DNA of 64,000 bases from Burkholderia sp. BCC0322. GTDB lineage: Bacteria; Pseudomonadota; Gammaproteobacteria; Burkholderiales; Burkholderiaceae. Within the stretch, counting starts at the first letter, position 1. Every line of letters begins with the position of its first letter. The translations under genes and the position numbers were made by a program. The notes beneath the pieces are model-generated. The model did not search any database, had not been told where the DNA came from, and saw nothing but the letters and a program-made list of their open reading frames with translations. The stretch is from NCBI RefSeq assembly GCF_902833045.1, contig NZ_CADFDU010000021.1:28746-92745 (forward strand), given 5' to 3'. This document shows, in pieces, positions 45,321 to 53,313 of the stretch.

Positions 45321-45467
45321 GCAGGTTTTCCACATATCCACGGGTCCGGACCGAAGCCGCGATGCATGTACATCGCAAGAGCGTCGGCCGCGCGCCGTTT
45401 TCCACAACGGTGTTGGTTGTGGGAAACGGGAGAAGCGCGGGGACCGGTGGGTATGTGGAAAACCTGC
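45321..45467. other. nested inverted repeat with DnaA-box matches, candidate replication origin
   Basis: Outer arms 45321-45345 and 45443-45467 match in 22 of 25 bases. An inner pair CGTTTTCCACAAC/GTTGTGGGAAACG lies between. TTTTCCACA, which fits the relaxed DnaA box TTWTNCACA, occurs at 45326-45334 and 45398-45406, and inverted at 45454-45462. No initiator gene lies nearby, so an origin role is inference; single-strand initiation or protein binding are alternatives. Confidence 0.4.
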
Positions 45468-45594
45468 CGGCGTGCGCGGAATTCGGTCGAGGGGAGGCGG
45501 GTTGTGGGCGAGGGCCAGAAAGAAAACGCTGTGAGGGAAGGGCGGCGTTGCGGTTCACGGCGGATGCGACTGGGCGGCCGCCGGGCAGATGCAG

Positions 45595-45890
45595 CGCAAT
45601 GCGCGCATTGCGCTCTGGATGGCTGGCCCGCACGGTGGCGACGTGGAAGCCGCGGGGTCGGTGGTCCGGCGCGCGCGACGGTGGCGGCCGCCGTACGTGA
45701 GCAGCGCAATGCGCGCATTGCGCTCTGGATGGCTGGCCCGTGCGGTGGCGACGGGGAAACCGCGGGGTCGGTAGTCCGGCGCGCGGGCGGGCCGGATCGG
45801 CGGGCGCGACGGTGGCGGCCGCCGTGCGTGATCAGCGCAATGCGTGCATTGCGCTCTGGATGGCTGGTCCGCGCGGGGCGGCGACCGCGC
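45595..45890. repeat. three imperfect repeats with an 18-bp palindrome (parS-like)
   Basis: CGCAATGCGCGCATTGCG, a perfect palindrome, at 45595-45612 and 45705-45722, and with one changed central base at 45836-45853. Each copy is followed by CTCTGGATGGCTGG and sits in a unit of about 110 and 131 bp. The second and third copies are preceded by CGACGGTGGCGGCCGCCG. Perfect palindromes in phased repeats near a ParB-like gene suggest a partition or protein-loading site. The overlapping long reading frames look like by-products of high GC. Confidence 0.7.
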
Positions 45891-46080
45891 CAGGGTGCGG
45901 GTGGCGGCCCGCGCGACGCCGACGCGGAAAACACGAGCGCGCCATCTCGGCGTGGAGGGCGGGTCGGATCGGCGGGCTCGACGGGGCAGCGGTCGAGGCT
46001 GCTGGCGGGCGGCGGCCAGGGCACAGAATTCGGCTACACTTCCCGGCAAGGGGGAGGGGCACGATGGAGTAATCGACGCC

Positions 46081-46383
46081 ATGACGGCAGATACAGGAAA
46101 GACGACGCGCGCACCGAAGTCGCTGGACGACGAAATCACGCGAGCCGAGCAGAAGCTGAAGCGGCTGCAGGAGCAGAAGCGGACGAACGAGCGCAAGGCG
46201 CTCGAGCGCAACGAGCGAGCGATCTTTGATGTGCTGAAAGCCGAGAAGCTGAACGAGGTTCCGGCGGAGAAGTGGAAAACCGGGATTGCGGCGATTCGCA
46301 GTGCGCTTGGTGTTTCGCCGCCAGCGCCATCGAGTCCGCCGGCGGCGGCAGCTGTCGCAGCTGAATCAAAGCCAGGAGCCTAA
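46081..46383 (+). CDS. small coiled-coil protein, TraD(RP4)/MobS-like size
   Basis: 100 aa. Residues 15-45 are a charged coiled coil (LDDEITRAEQKLKRLQEQKR), then FDVLKAEKLNEVPAEKWKTG and an Ala/Pro-rich tail. Small coiled-coil proteins of this kind often lie next to oriT in mobilisable plasmids. It is the only plus-strand gene in the predicted leading region and is transcribed away from oriT. GGAG lies eleven bases before the ATG. Confidence 0.65.
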   Translation: MTADTGKTTRAPKSLDDEITRAEQKLKRLQEQKRTNERKALERNERAIFDVLKAEKLNEVPAEKWKTGIAAIRSALGVSPPAPSSPPAAAAVAAESKPGA

Positions 46384-46406
46384 ACGGCGCGGGTGGTTCT
46401 GGCGTA

Positions 46407-46451
46407 GGGGCAATCTGGTGTCACGGTTTTTTTGTGACACCAGATTGCCCC
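46407..46451. repeat. perfect 18-bp hairpin, possible bidirectional terminator
   Basis: GGGGCAATCTGGTGTCAC, nine-base loop GGTTTTTTT, then its exact complement. It is between convergent genes (46081-46383 and 46586-46750). The T-run is in the loop and not after the stem, unusual for a simple terminator. A second inverted repeat, 16 bp per arm, follows at 46491-46506/46530-46545. I see no gene in 46384-46585. Confidence 0.7.
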
Positions 46452-46585
46452 AAATTATTTCGCGCGTCGCGCGAACTGGACAACGCTTTGGTCGCGGGCT
46501 GGCGGGTGGTCGCGGCGCAGCGGCGAGCGCCCGCCAGCCCGCGACGCCGCGCAAAAACGCAGCGTCGTCGGACCGGACAGGCGGC

Positions 46586-46750
46586 TTAGTAACCGAGCCA
46601 GTCGAGAATTTCCCGTCCCTCGTATTCCTCACGGTCGCCGACATCGGCCAAGAATTCCGTGAAATTTCCGAAGTGCCTGCGAACCTCGGCCTCGGCCTCT
46701 GCGCGCGTGATGGTCATTTCGCACGCGTCGTTGTAGCTGTATACGGCCAT
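46586..46750 (-). CDS. 54-aa leading-region protein
   Basis: Begins MAVYSYNDACEMTITRAEAE and ends EGREILDWLGY. Strongly acidic and Tyr/Glu-rich, like DNA-mimic or small regulatory proteins of plasmid leading regions, but there is no proof. GGGAGG lies eight bases before the ATG, an excellent ribosome site, so it is probably translated. Confidence 0.65.
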   Translation of the reverse strand: MAVYSYNDACEMTITRAEAEAEVRRHFGNFTEFLADVGDREEYEGREILDWLGY

Positions 46751-46801
46751 ATCTCGATCCTCCCAATGCTGGGCGCTCGCCCGCCGGAGCGGGCGCCAAA
46801 G

Positions 46802-47014
46802 TCAAACACGCTGATACGCTTCGACGTGGACGTCGGGAATCCGTTTGAAGCGGCCGTTGTTGATTCCCCACTGGAGCACGCCACGCACGTCGAGCCAGTT
46901 CCGGATCGACATTTTTTCGCTCACGGCGGCTTTGATCTCCGACCAGTGAACCGGGTTCTCGCCAATGGTTGCGCTGAGGATAGCGAGACACTCATGCTGT
47001 TGGCCTACGTTCAT
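46802..47014 (-). CDS. 70-aa leading-region protein
   Basis: Starts MNVGQQHECLAILSATIGEN and has a helix-rich body (VHWSEIKAAVSEKMSIRNWL, DVRGVLQWGINNGRFKRIPD) that looks like a small winged-helix domain. AGGAAG precedes the two adjacent ATGs (47017, 47014). Function unknown. Confidence 0.6.
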   Translation of the reverse strand: MNVGQQHECLAILSATIGENPVHWSEIKAAVSEKMSIRNWLDVRGVLQWGINNGRFKRIPDVHVEAYQRV

Positions 47015-47045
47015 CATTCTTCCTGTCGAGTGGGTGAACGATGCT

Positions 47046-47267
47046 CTACTGCGTGAACGCACCGTTGTACGCGGCGCGCTGGTCGTCACTGAGCTTCGCC
47101 GCGTCAATCTCCGTCGCGCCGTGGAAAATCATCAGGGCGTACGGATCGGCCAGAATCCGCGCCTCACGACACAGGATCGGGTCGCCGTCCACGCTCGGCC
47201 GCCGCGAACGCCAGATATTGATCGCTCGCTCAAGCTGCTCGATGCTCAGAATCGTTGCAGTGTTCAT
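47046..47267 (-). CDS. DUF3717-like small protein
   Basis: 73 aa, starting MNTATILSIEQLERAINIWR. The sequence with REARILADPYALMIFHG fits the DUF3717 family of Burkholderiales proteins, whose function is not known. GGAGAA lies before the ATG. The longer open frame upstream is a shadow. Confidence 0.75.
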   Translation of the reverse strand: MNTATILSIEQLERAINIWRSRRPSVDGDPILCREARILADPYALMIFHGATEIDAAKLSDDQRAAYNGAFTQ

Positions 47268-47313
47268 CGTGTGTTCTCCGTGATAAGGGCTGCGGTGCAG
47301 CGCTAACGTGGCT

Positions 47314-47595
47314 TCATCCGTGATACGGACAGGGGTCGCCCCGCGCAGCAATGCAGCCTGAACAGTTTTCCATTTCTTCGCACGTCGCAGCATCTGCGCT
47401 CCCGCGCTTCCATGCGTCCCGGAGGTAGGGTTCGTCTGCGAACATCGTCGGCACCTCTTCGCAACCATTCCAGTAATCGTTGCGCCCCAGGGCCTCGGCC
47501 TCCCATTGAACTTCGATGATGTCCCAACTTTCCGGGTCCGTGATTTCTGCTATCCGGGCAAGGGCGAAGGAAACACGAATATCAAGACCGCGCAT
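47314..47595 (-). CDS. 93-aa Cys-rich leading-region protein
   Basis: Begins MRGLDIRVSFALARIAEITD, similar to the start of the next gene upstream (MRTLDLRATFVMAKIVQIT). The C-terminal half has Cys at NGCEE, ATCEEMENCSGC and DPCPYHG, which could bind a metal. GGAG precedes the ATG. Role unknown. Confidence 0.65.
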   Translation of the reverse strand: MRGLDIRVSFALARIAEITDPESWDIIEVQWEAEALGRNDYWNGCEEVPTMFADEPYLRDAWKRGSADAATCEEMENCSGCIAARGDPCPYHG

Positions 47596-47712
47596 GGTAC
47601 GACTCCGTATATGAAGGATCGAAAGCGCGTCATCGGCGTGTCGATTCGGCTTCGATCAAATGCCACTGGTTGGCCCGGCGAGGCCGGGCGCGTGCGGTCG
47701 AAGTGGCAGCGG

Positions 47713-48126
47713 TCAAACCGGCCCGTATTCGCTCCCGAGTTCAAACCCTTGCTGCCAACACCGTTCAAGAACCTGTTCGTCAGCGAGTTGAAACGACATC
47801 GAGCTGCGTTCCTGCCGCGCGCTTCTACCGCTCTCAAGTGCCATCCACATAGCGTCATCGAGAAAGGTATCGGCCGCCTCGTGTTGATCGGTAATCAACG
47901 CGAGGCGACGGTATGCAAATTGCACTCTCGCCGCGAGCGCAAGTTCGTAGCTATCGGGACAAATCGCTTTCGGTCGCTTGACATCGCCCGTCTTGCCCAC
48001 GTTACCATTCGGCATGCCAAGCACGGCCGCATCCAGCCCCACGAAACACGTATCCTCGTTCGCGGGAACGGTGATCTGTACAATCTTGGCCATCACAAAC
48101 GTGGCACGCAAATCGAGCGTTCGCAT
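47713..48126 (-). CDS. 137-aa leading-region protein
   Basis: Shares its first 20 residues' pattern with the 93-aa protein. Middle part PDSYELALAARVQFAYRRL, then QHEAADTFLDDAMWMALESG and an end LERCWQQGFELGSEYGPV, mostly helical. Ribosome site AAGGAGAAAGGAA. The longer frame to 48303 has no support. Function unknown. Confidence 0.65.
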   Translation of the reverse strand: MRTLDLRATFVMAKIVQITVPANEDTCFVGLDAAVLGMPNGNVGKTGDVKRPKAICPDSYELALAARVQFAYRRLALITDQHEAADTFLDDAMWMALESGRSARQERSSMSFQLADEQVLERCWQQGFELGSEYGPV

Positions 48127-48185
48127 TTCCTTTCTCCTTGCAGTGTGCATGGGTCGCGCCGGGTCGAGTGCCCGGCTCGAATGGG

Positions 48186-48455
48186 TTAGATGTGGAAAAT
48201 GCCGAGCGCTTCGCGAATGACGCGTTGAGCGCTCGCTGCACCGTAGCGCTCGCCGCGCGCGTGCGCCTTCTCGAAGACGCTGATCGCGACATTGATTTGC
48301 CAAGCGGTCCAGTTGATCGTAGGCAGCGTGAACGCCAGTTCGCCGTCGTCGCCGTGATGGACTGCGACGAAGGAGGCAGCGCCTTCAGGGCGCACAATCG
48401 CGAAGAATCCTTCAGCGATACCGTCAACTTCCACGTCGTCATTGCAGGTAGTCAT
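48186..48455 (-). CDS. 89-aa leading-region protein
   Basis: Begins MTTCNDDVEVDGIAEGFFAI, a beta-rich small protein; then PTINWTAWQINVAISVFEKA and REALGIFHI at the end. CGGAGAAG before the ATG. Acidic in its first half. No family known. Confidence 0.65.
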   Translation of the reverse strand: MTTCNDDVEVDGIAEGFFAIVRPEGAASFVAVHHGDDGELAFTLPTINWTAWQINVAISVFEKAHARGERYGAASAQRVIREALGIFHI

Positions 48456-48469
48456 GTTTGCTTCTCCGG

Positions 48470-48760
48470 TTAGTGCCAAACCGGCGACCATGCACCGGAC
48501 GGTTGGCGGAACAACGTGATGCGCTGCACGCGACCGGCAACGCTCGTTTCGAGTCGGACGGCGCGCGCATCGTCGTCCGGGCGCGTCCAGCGGTGCAGGA
48601 CACGAATCGGGGCGTCGGCGGTGCAGCCGAGCCAGTGAGCGGCCGTTGCACGCAGGCGATTTTTCGGTTGTCGAATGCCTGCCTGGCGGTGAGCCTCGGG
48701 GGGTGCGGGGGGAACGCCCGCGCGTGTGTGCGTGATTCGGTCGGGGGTGGTTGCGCTCAC
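48470..48760 (-). CDS. 96-aa protein with repeated AGVPPAPPEAH leader
   Basis: Starts at GTG 48760, preceded by AAAGGAC. The N-terminal RAGVPPAPPEAHRQAG matches AGVPPAPPEAHLQAG in the ParB-like protein, both at protein and DNA level. The rest (ADAPIRVLHRWTRPDDDARA, RVQRITLFRQPSG) is basic and beta-rich. It is the first gene of the block behind hairpin 1. Confidence 0.6.
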   Translation of the reverse strand: MSATTPDRITHTRAGVPPAPPEAHRQAGIRQPKNRLRATAAHWLGCTADAPIRVLHRWTRPDDDARAVRLETSVAGRVQRITLFRQPSGAWSPVWH

Positions 48761-49030
48761 GATTTCGTCCTTTTGTGTCGGGTTGTGGATCTGCCATTGG
48801 GAGCCGCCTCGACGCGTTTTTAGCGGGGTGGGGCAGGGGTGCAAGGGAACCGTGGAATACCGGAGTGCGCGAAGCGCGCGAGGATATGCCGCGAAAGTCC
48901 CTTGCACCCCTGCCCCATTCCGCTATGCGTCGAAGAGGGGCGGCTCCCAATGGCAGATCCACGCGCTTAACCCGGCGCAAAAGGATGGAGCGCAACCACA
49001 CGCCTTCCCCGGCCGGATCACGCACACGGC
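48725..49030. repeat. large leader hairpin 1 (about 125-base arms, loop type A)
   Basis: Imperfect inverted repeat: arm 48725-48849 with arm 48897-49030, around 47 bases. It includes GGGGCAGGGGTGCAAGGGA and its exact complement. The inner 65 bases (48841-48905) are nearly identical to 54063-54127. It covers the first codons of 48470-48760, so the far arm holds a decayed inverted copy of that start. 49031-49475 has GC-rich short hairpins but no gene I trust. Confidence 0.8.
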
Positions 49031-49475
49031 GCGGGGCGCACTTGCCCCGCGCCCCCTCGGCCGGCAAAGCCGGCCGCAAGACCTGCTTTCCGCCCGCGCG
49101 CAGCGGGCGCGTGTTCCACGAGCAAGCGAAGCGCGCAGCGCCGGCACGGCGCGCAGACGTCAGGGATTGACGCCCGTCAGGGGCGAGACTCGCGCAGCGA
49201 GGCTCGACGCGAAGCGCGAAAGCCCGGCCCGGAGCGCAGCGGAGGGAGACGCACAAGCCAACGAACCGGGCAAGCGCCGCCAGTGCATGCGACAAAGCGA
49301 CATGCACGCCAAGCACGGCACCGGACAGGTGAGCCTTTACGGGATCGACAGAGACAACGACGGTGAGAGATTTCGGGGGCCGGTTACGAATAGCTGTGAC
49401 TTGGTCCACCAGCGCACACGGGCAGTCGCGCGCGATGCACCAGCGGGCAGGGTCTGCCCGCTGGCGAAAGTCAGG

Positions 49476-51659
49476 TCAATCTCGCGGCGGCATGCCTTCT
49501 GCTTCTGCTACAGCCGCCTCGTCGCGGCTATCATCCGTAGCTTCGGCCACGTCGGCCGACTCGGTCCCGTCGTTCGCCTCGTCGGCATCGTGCGCGCCCG
49601 ATGCGTCGTCGTCGCCGTCCTCTTCCTCATCCACGTCCGACGACGTGGCCGTGTGATTGCGCCAGAGGGGCCGCGACCGCGTTTCGGCGCGGGCGAAGTG
49701 ATCGGGAAGCCAGCCGGTACCGCTCACGATCCGCTCGGCCTCGGTCGCGGCGTCGCCCTTCTTCAGCTTCACGATCCGCATGCCTTCGGCGGGCGACACG
49801 GCGACGGTCACGACCTCCGCGATGCGCGCTTTCGACACATGGTCGAAGTAGCTGGCGCGTGTCGGCTTCCATTCGTCTGCGAGATTGAGGTTCAGCGCGG
49901 GAATCAGCGCGTTGATGCTATGTGCGCCCTCGTCGGTCGCGACACCATCGACGCTTGCGCCGACGTACTGCGCGAGGATGAGCATGAGACGTTCGTCGGA
50001 TTGCTCGATACACCACGTGAGCAGTGCGCCGGTATCGTTCGGGACAAGCCCACCCCATGCGCCGCGTTGCTCGCAGGAAAGGCGATAGGGCAGGTCGTCG
50101 GCAAGCTCGGTCGCATGCCGCTCGACCTTGCCGGTGTGGTCGTGCCACTGAATATCGATTGCGCTAGCCATCGAGCCGGGGGCATAGTCGGTGACGAGAA
50201 AGCGGTGAACGAGCACGGCAAGCGCGACGTGCGGCTGGCGCGCGAGCGCCATGCCGACGACGGCGGTACGCCGGGCATTCAGGCGCAACGTGAGCGTTCC
50301 CGAATGCGGGTCCTTCGTGGGCGGTGCAGACTGTGCAACGCTGCCACTCGCTGCGGGTGACGTCGGCGTTTCGCCGGCGCTGGCGAGCGTACCGTCGCCG
50401 TCGGTTTCGTCGTCTCGAACCGACGTCGGCTCGGCTCGCCGGGCCCAGCCGCGCACGACTTCGAGCGCACCGTCTTGGTCGATGGTGACGACAGCACCGG
50501 CCCCGGCCATCTGGAGCGGCGTGTAGACGTACAGCGATTCCTCGATCGAAGCGTAGCGCAGAGAAAGGGCTGTCTCTTCGTCACACAGGCGCTCGTAGGT
50601 TTCTTCATCGATATCGTCGGCCTCCTGCTCCTGTTCGATGGCCTCCATCCGCGCGTCGATCGCATCCATTTCCTGCTGTTGCGCTTCGGTGGGCGGGACA
50701 GCAGTAGCAGGCACGCGCTGCAAACCTACCTTTGCGTTGTAGTCGAACACGGTAATCGGCTCGACCCAATCCCAACCTTCCTCCTGAACCTTCGCCGCAA
50801 TGGTCGTCAGTTGCTCAACCGCAACGCGTTCCATCAAGGCGTGATCGGCATACCACGCCGTGCCCTGATCGGAGAACAGGTCACGGCGCACGACACCACC
50901 TGCCGCCTCGTAAGCGTCGATCCCAACGAACAGGGCAATGCGGTTGCTCTGAAAGTCGTGTTCGCCCGCAACCAGCTTGCGGCGGATCGCATGTGGCTCG
51001 CGGTCATGGGGCTTCGCGTCAAACCATGCGCTTTCCTGCTCGGCGTGGCTGTCGGACAGTGCGAGCGCCTGCATCTGGTCGGCGCGGATTTCGTCGGCCC
51101 GGAACAGATCGACCAGCTTGGGCGAGACACGGGCGAGCTTCAGGCGACGCTGCACGAGTTGGGGGGTCGTCCCGTAGATTTCGGCAATTTCCGCCACGGT
51201 GCGCCCCGCATCGACCAGCACGCGATACGCGTCGCACTGGTCGGCGGGATGCATCGGCTCGCGCATTTCGTTCTCGCTGGTGCTGATCAGCACGGCGGCC
51301 TCGACGGACACGACCGTGCAGCGAACTTCCTCATCGAGACTGATTCGGCCACGCTCGACCAGTTCCAGCAGCGCCAGCCGCCGCGATTCGCCTGCGGCCG
51401 CGCCGAAGGTCTGCGCCCGCTTCGCACCCACCTTCATCGGATGCACGATGATGTTTTGCAACAGACCGACATGGTCGATGTTGTTGGCGAGCGCCGAAAT
51501 GCCGGTGCGCTTCGTGCGCCGGACATTGAACGGCGACGCGACGAGACGTTTCAAGGGAATGAGGCGTTCATCGCCTGCCTGCAGGTGGGCCTCGGGGGGT
51601 GCGGGGGGAACGCCCGCGTCGTGGGCGAGTGCCGGGATTTCGGTGATCACTGCGTTCAT
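49476..51659 (-). CDS. large ParB/RepB/Spo0J-family protein
   Basis: 727 aa. After the Pro-rich leader AGVPPAPPEAHLQAG comes a ParB-N domain: IPLKRLVASPFNVRRTKR and TFGAAAGESRRLALLELV, then PMHPADQCDAYRVL and an HTH (TVAEIAEIYGTTPQLVQRRL) around residues 150-185. The remaining 500 residues are unlike short ParB proteins, with acidic stretches (EQEQEADDIDEETYER) and an acidic end. Similar large ParB-like proteins sit in leading regions of F-like plasmids; partition, anti-SOS or DNA modification roles are possible. AAGGAGG precedes ATG 51659. Confidence 0.85.
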   Translation of the reverse strand: MNAVITEIPALAHDAGVPPAPPEAHLQAGDERLIPLKRLVASPFNVRRTKRTGISALANNIDHVGLLQNIIVHPMKVGAKRAQTFGAAAGESRRLALLELVERGRISLDEEVRCTVVSVEAAVLISTSENEMREPMHPADQCDAYRVLVDAGRTVAEIAEIYGTTPQLVQRRLKLARVSPKLVDLFRADEIRADQMQALALSDSHAEQESAWFDAKPHDREPHAIRRKLVAGEHDFQSNRIALFVGIDAYEAAGGVVRRDLFSDQGTAWYADHALMERVAVEQLTTIAAKVQEEGWDWVEPITVFDYNAKVGLQRVPATAVPPTEAQQQEMDAIDARMEAIEQEQEADDIDEETYERLCDEETALSLRYASIEESLYVYTPLQMAGAGAVVTIDQDGALEVVRGWARRAEPTSVRDDETDGDGTLASAGETPTSPAASGSVAQSAPPTKDPHSGTLTLRLNARRTAVVGMALARQPHVALAVLVHRFLVTDYAPGSMASAIDIQWHDHTGKVERHATELADDLPYRLSCEQRGAWGGLVPNDTGALLTWCIEQSDERLMLILAQYVGASVDGVATDEGAHSINALIPALNLNLADEWKPTRASYFDHVSKARIAEVVTVAVSPAEGMRIVKLKKGDAATEAERIVSGTGWLPDHFARAETRSRPLWRNHTATSSDVDEEEDGDDDASGAHDADEANDGTESADVAEATDDSRDEAAVAEAEGMPPRD

Positions 51660-51696
51660 AAATCCTCCTTGCTGTGGTGGAAAATCTCTGCCTTTG

Positions 51697-51860
51697 GAGC
51701 TGCCTCGACGCATAGGAGCGCCAGCGCGACGGCACGGCAGGGGCGCGAACAAGGCCGCACGCGGAGCGCAGGCGAAGCCGAGCACCGAACGGGCGCCGGG
51801 CGCGGCGTAGCGAACCCTTGCCATGCCGGCACGCAGCGCTATGCGTCGGGATGAGGCAGT
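51697..51860. repeat. large leader hairpin 2 (shared arms, loop type B)
   Basis: Arms CGACGCATAG (51706-51715) and CTATGCGTCG (51839-51848) match those of hairpin 1. Inside are GGCACGGCA/TGCCATGCC and CAAGG/CCTTG pairs. The loop 51750-51820 resembles 57215-57299, not the hairpin 1 loop. It stands 40-200 bases before the ParB-like gene. 51861-52356 is GC-rich repeats with no gene I trust. Confidence 0.75.
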
Positions 51861-52356
51861 CCGAAGGCAGCGCCACCGCAGCGCAGGGGATGGAATGCGG
51901 TGGGTCGGGTCCGAAGCCCGGTGCTCGCCGGCGCGGGCCGGTGACGGCCCGAGCCCCCTTCCGCGCGGCAGGCCGCGCGGCTGTCGGGGACGGCCTGCGC
52001 CGGGGCCGGCCGCCGGCGGCGGCCGAGCCCCAGGAGCGAACAGGCCGTGTGTCCGGCGCGCGGAAATTGGCGGCTTGCGTGCCTGGCGCGGCCAGGCGGG
52101 CAAGGTGCCGCGCGCCGGCTGGCGAAGGGGAGAGGGCTGAGATCTCACCTCGAGGCGGCGGGCGCGGCTACCGCCGCCCGCACCGGCCGCTCGAAGCGGA
52201 CGGGGTGGGCTCGCCCCGAACCGGTGGTACAGGCCGCGGTACACAAACTGGCGATCGTGTACCACTGGGCGCCCAGGGCCGCAGGCCCGGGCGCGTAGTG
52301 GAACAAGGTGAGCTGCGATCGTCGCCGGCGCCAGGAGTGCGCCTGGCGGCCGCTCG

Positions 52357-52545
52357 CTATTTCGCCGAGTTCCGCAGCCCGTGCACGACGCCGGCGTTGT
52401 ACGCGGCGATCAGCGCGGTCCGGATGCACCAGACTGCGCAATCGTGGAAATCCAGGCGATCGCGATAACGGGTCTTGAGCGTTTCGATACTCAGGTGGTC
52501 GCGCGCGATCGCAGTAAGCAGCGCTTCGAATTCGGCTTTCTTCAT
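52357..52545 (-). CDS. 62-aa leading-region protein
   Basis: Sequence MKKAEFEALLTAIARDHLSI followed by ETLKTRYRDRLDFHDCAVWC and a short end. Entirely helical and compact. AAGGA precedes the ATG, two bases after the upstream stop, so translation is coupled. Function unknown. Confidence 0.65.
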   Translation of the reverse strand: MKKAEFEALLTAIARDHLSIETLKTRYRDRLDFHDCAVWCIRTALIAAYNAGVVHGLRNSAK

Positions 52546-52547
52546 GG

Positions 52548-52715
52548 TCAGTCCTTCCGCACGCCCTGGCCGAGCTCGAACGCATCGCGCAGCGCATAGA
52601 TGAGTTCGCCGATTGTCATCGTCACTTTGTCGCCGTCATCGGTACCGGTCATGCGGGCGCCGAAATGTTTATCGACGATCGCGCACAGCAAATGCTTGAT
52701 GTAGAAGAGCTGCAT
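52548..52715 (-). CDS. 55-aa leading-region protein
   Basis: From ATG 52715 (CGGAGAAAACCA upstream, the same leader as the DUF932-like gene). Starts MQLFYIKHLLCAIVDKHFGA, ends MTIGELIYALRDAFELGQGV. Hydrophobic-helical then acidic. The longer frame upstream is not supported. Function unknown. Confidence 0.6.
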   Translation of the reverse strand: MQLFYIKHLLCAIVDKHFGARMTGTDDGDKVTMTIGELIYALRDAFELGQGVRKD

Positions 52716-52772
52716 TGGTTTTCTCCGTGTTGGCAACGCCGGCCGCGTCGAGCGGCCGGCGATCAATTTGGG

Positions 52773-53294
52773 TCAGTGGAATTGCACGGCGCCGCCCATG
52801 CGGGCAAGCGTGAAGGCTTGAAACCAATTGCGGTACAGGAGCGCGAAGCTGCCGTCTTCCGCAACGTCGACCGCATGCATAAACCGGCTGAAATCGTCGG
52901 CCAGCTTGCGGGACAGCCGCGGCCCGATCGTGCCCATCGTGGCCGAAAAATTGATCAGTTCGTGGAACGGTCCGGAGCCTGCCGCGATAGCACCGTGTTC
53001 GTGCCAAACGCCCCGGCGGCCAGGCAACGCGATCGCGGGGTAACCGGCGAGCTGCGCCAGCTGCTCGCGCCATACGTGGAAAATCGCGTAGCTGCCGGCG
53101 AAGAACTCGTACGAGTTCGTGTATCGATAAATCAGACCTGTATCGAGCCCGTCGGCATGGTCCGGAAAGCGCGGTGCGCCGTAGAAGCGCACCGCGAACG
53201 TGTCGAGCGGATCGCCGTTGCTGTCGAATCGCGGCGCTTCGATATCGATGAGGCCGCAATAGGCCGTGATCGTGAGTCCCATGATGGTATCCAT
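52773..53294 (-). CDS. 173-aa leading-region protein
   Basis: Starts MDTIMGLTITAYCGLIDIEA (an inner ATG at 53282 is also possible). It has the regular beta pattern of a compact soluble domain: RFYGAPRFPDHADGLDTGLI, GYPAIALPGRRGVWHEHGAI. The end FTLARMGGAVQFH is conserved-looking. Candidate anti-defence or regulatory protein by context only. Confidence 0.6.
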   Translation of the reverse strand: MDTIMGLTITAYCGLIDIEAPRFDSNGDPLDTFAVRFYGAPRFPDHADGLDTGLIYRYTNSYEFFAGSYAIFHVWREQLAQLAGYPAIALPGRRGVWHEHGAIAAGSGPFHELINFSATMGTIGPRLSRKLADDFSRFMHAVDVAEDGSFALLYRNWFQAFTLARMGGAVQFH

Positions 53295-53313
53295 GCGGTG
53301 AGTAGAGGAGAAA

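Noticed and set aside
45595-45890. Possible CRISPR array in the 110-130-bp repeats
   Set aside because: Only three units, unequal length, and the repeats are longer than the parts between them; no cas genes.
45230-46211. Long minus-strand open frames with repeated Ser-Ala-Gln-Cys peptides over the 45-46 kb repeats
   Set aside because: The frames follow the DNA repeats, lack ribosome sites and resemble no family; the region is better explained as non-coding cis sites.
48986-49170. Plus-strand ORF starting in the far arm of hairpin 1
   Set aside because: It is an inverted, degraded copy of the 48470-48760 gene start read in another frame; no independent support.
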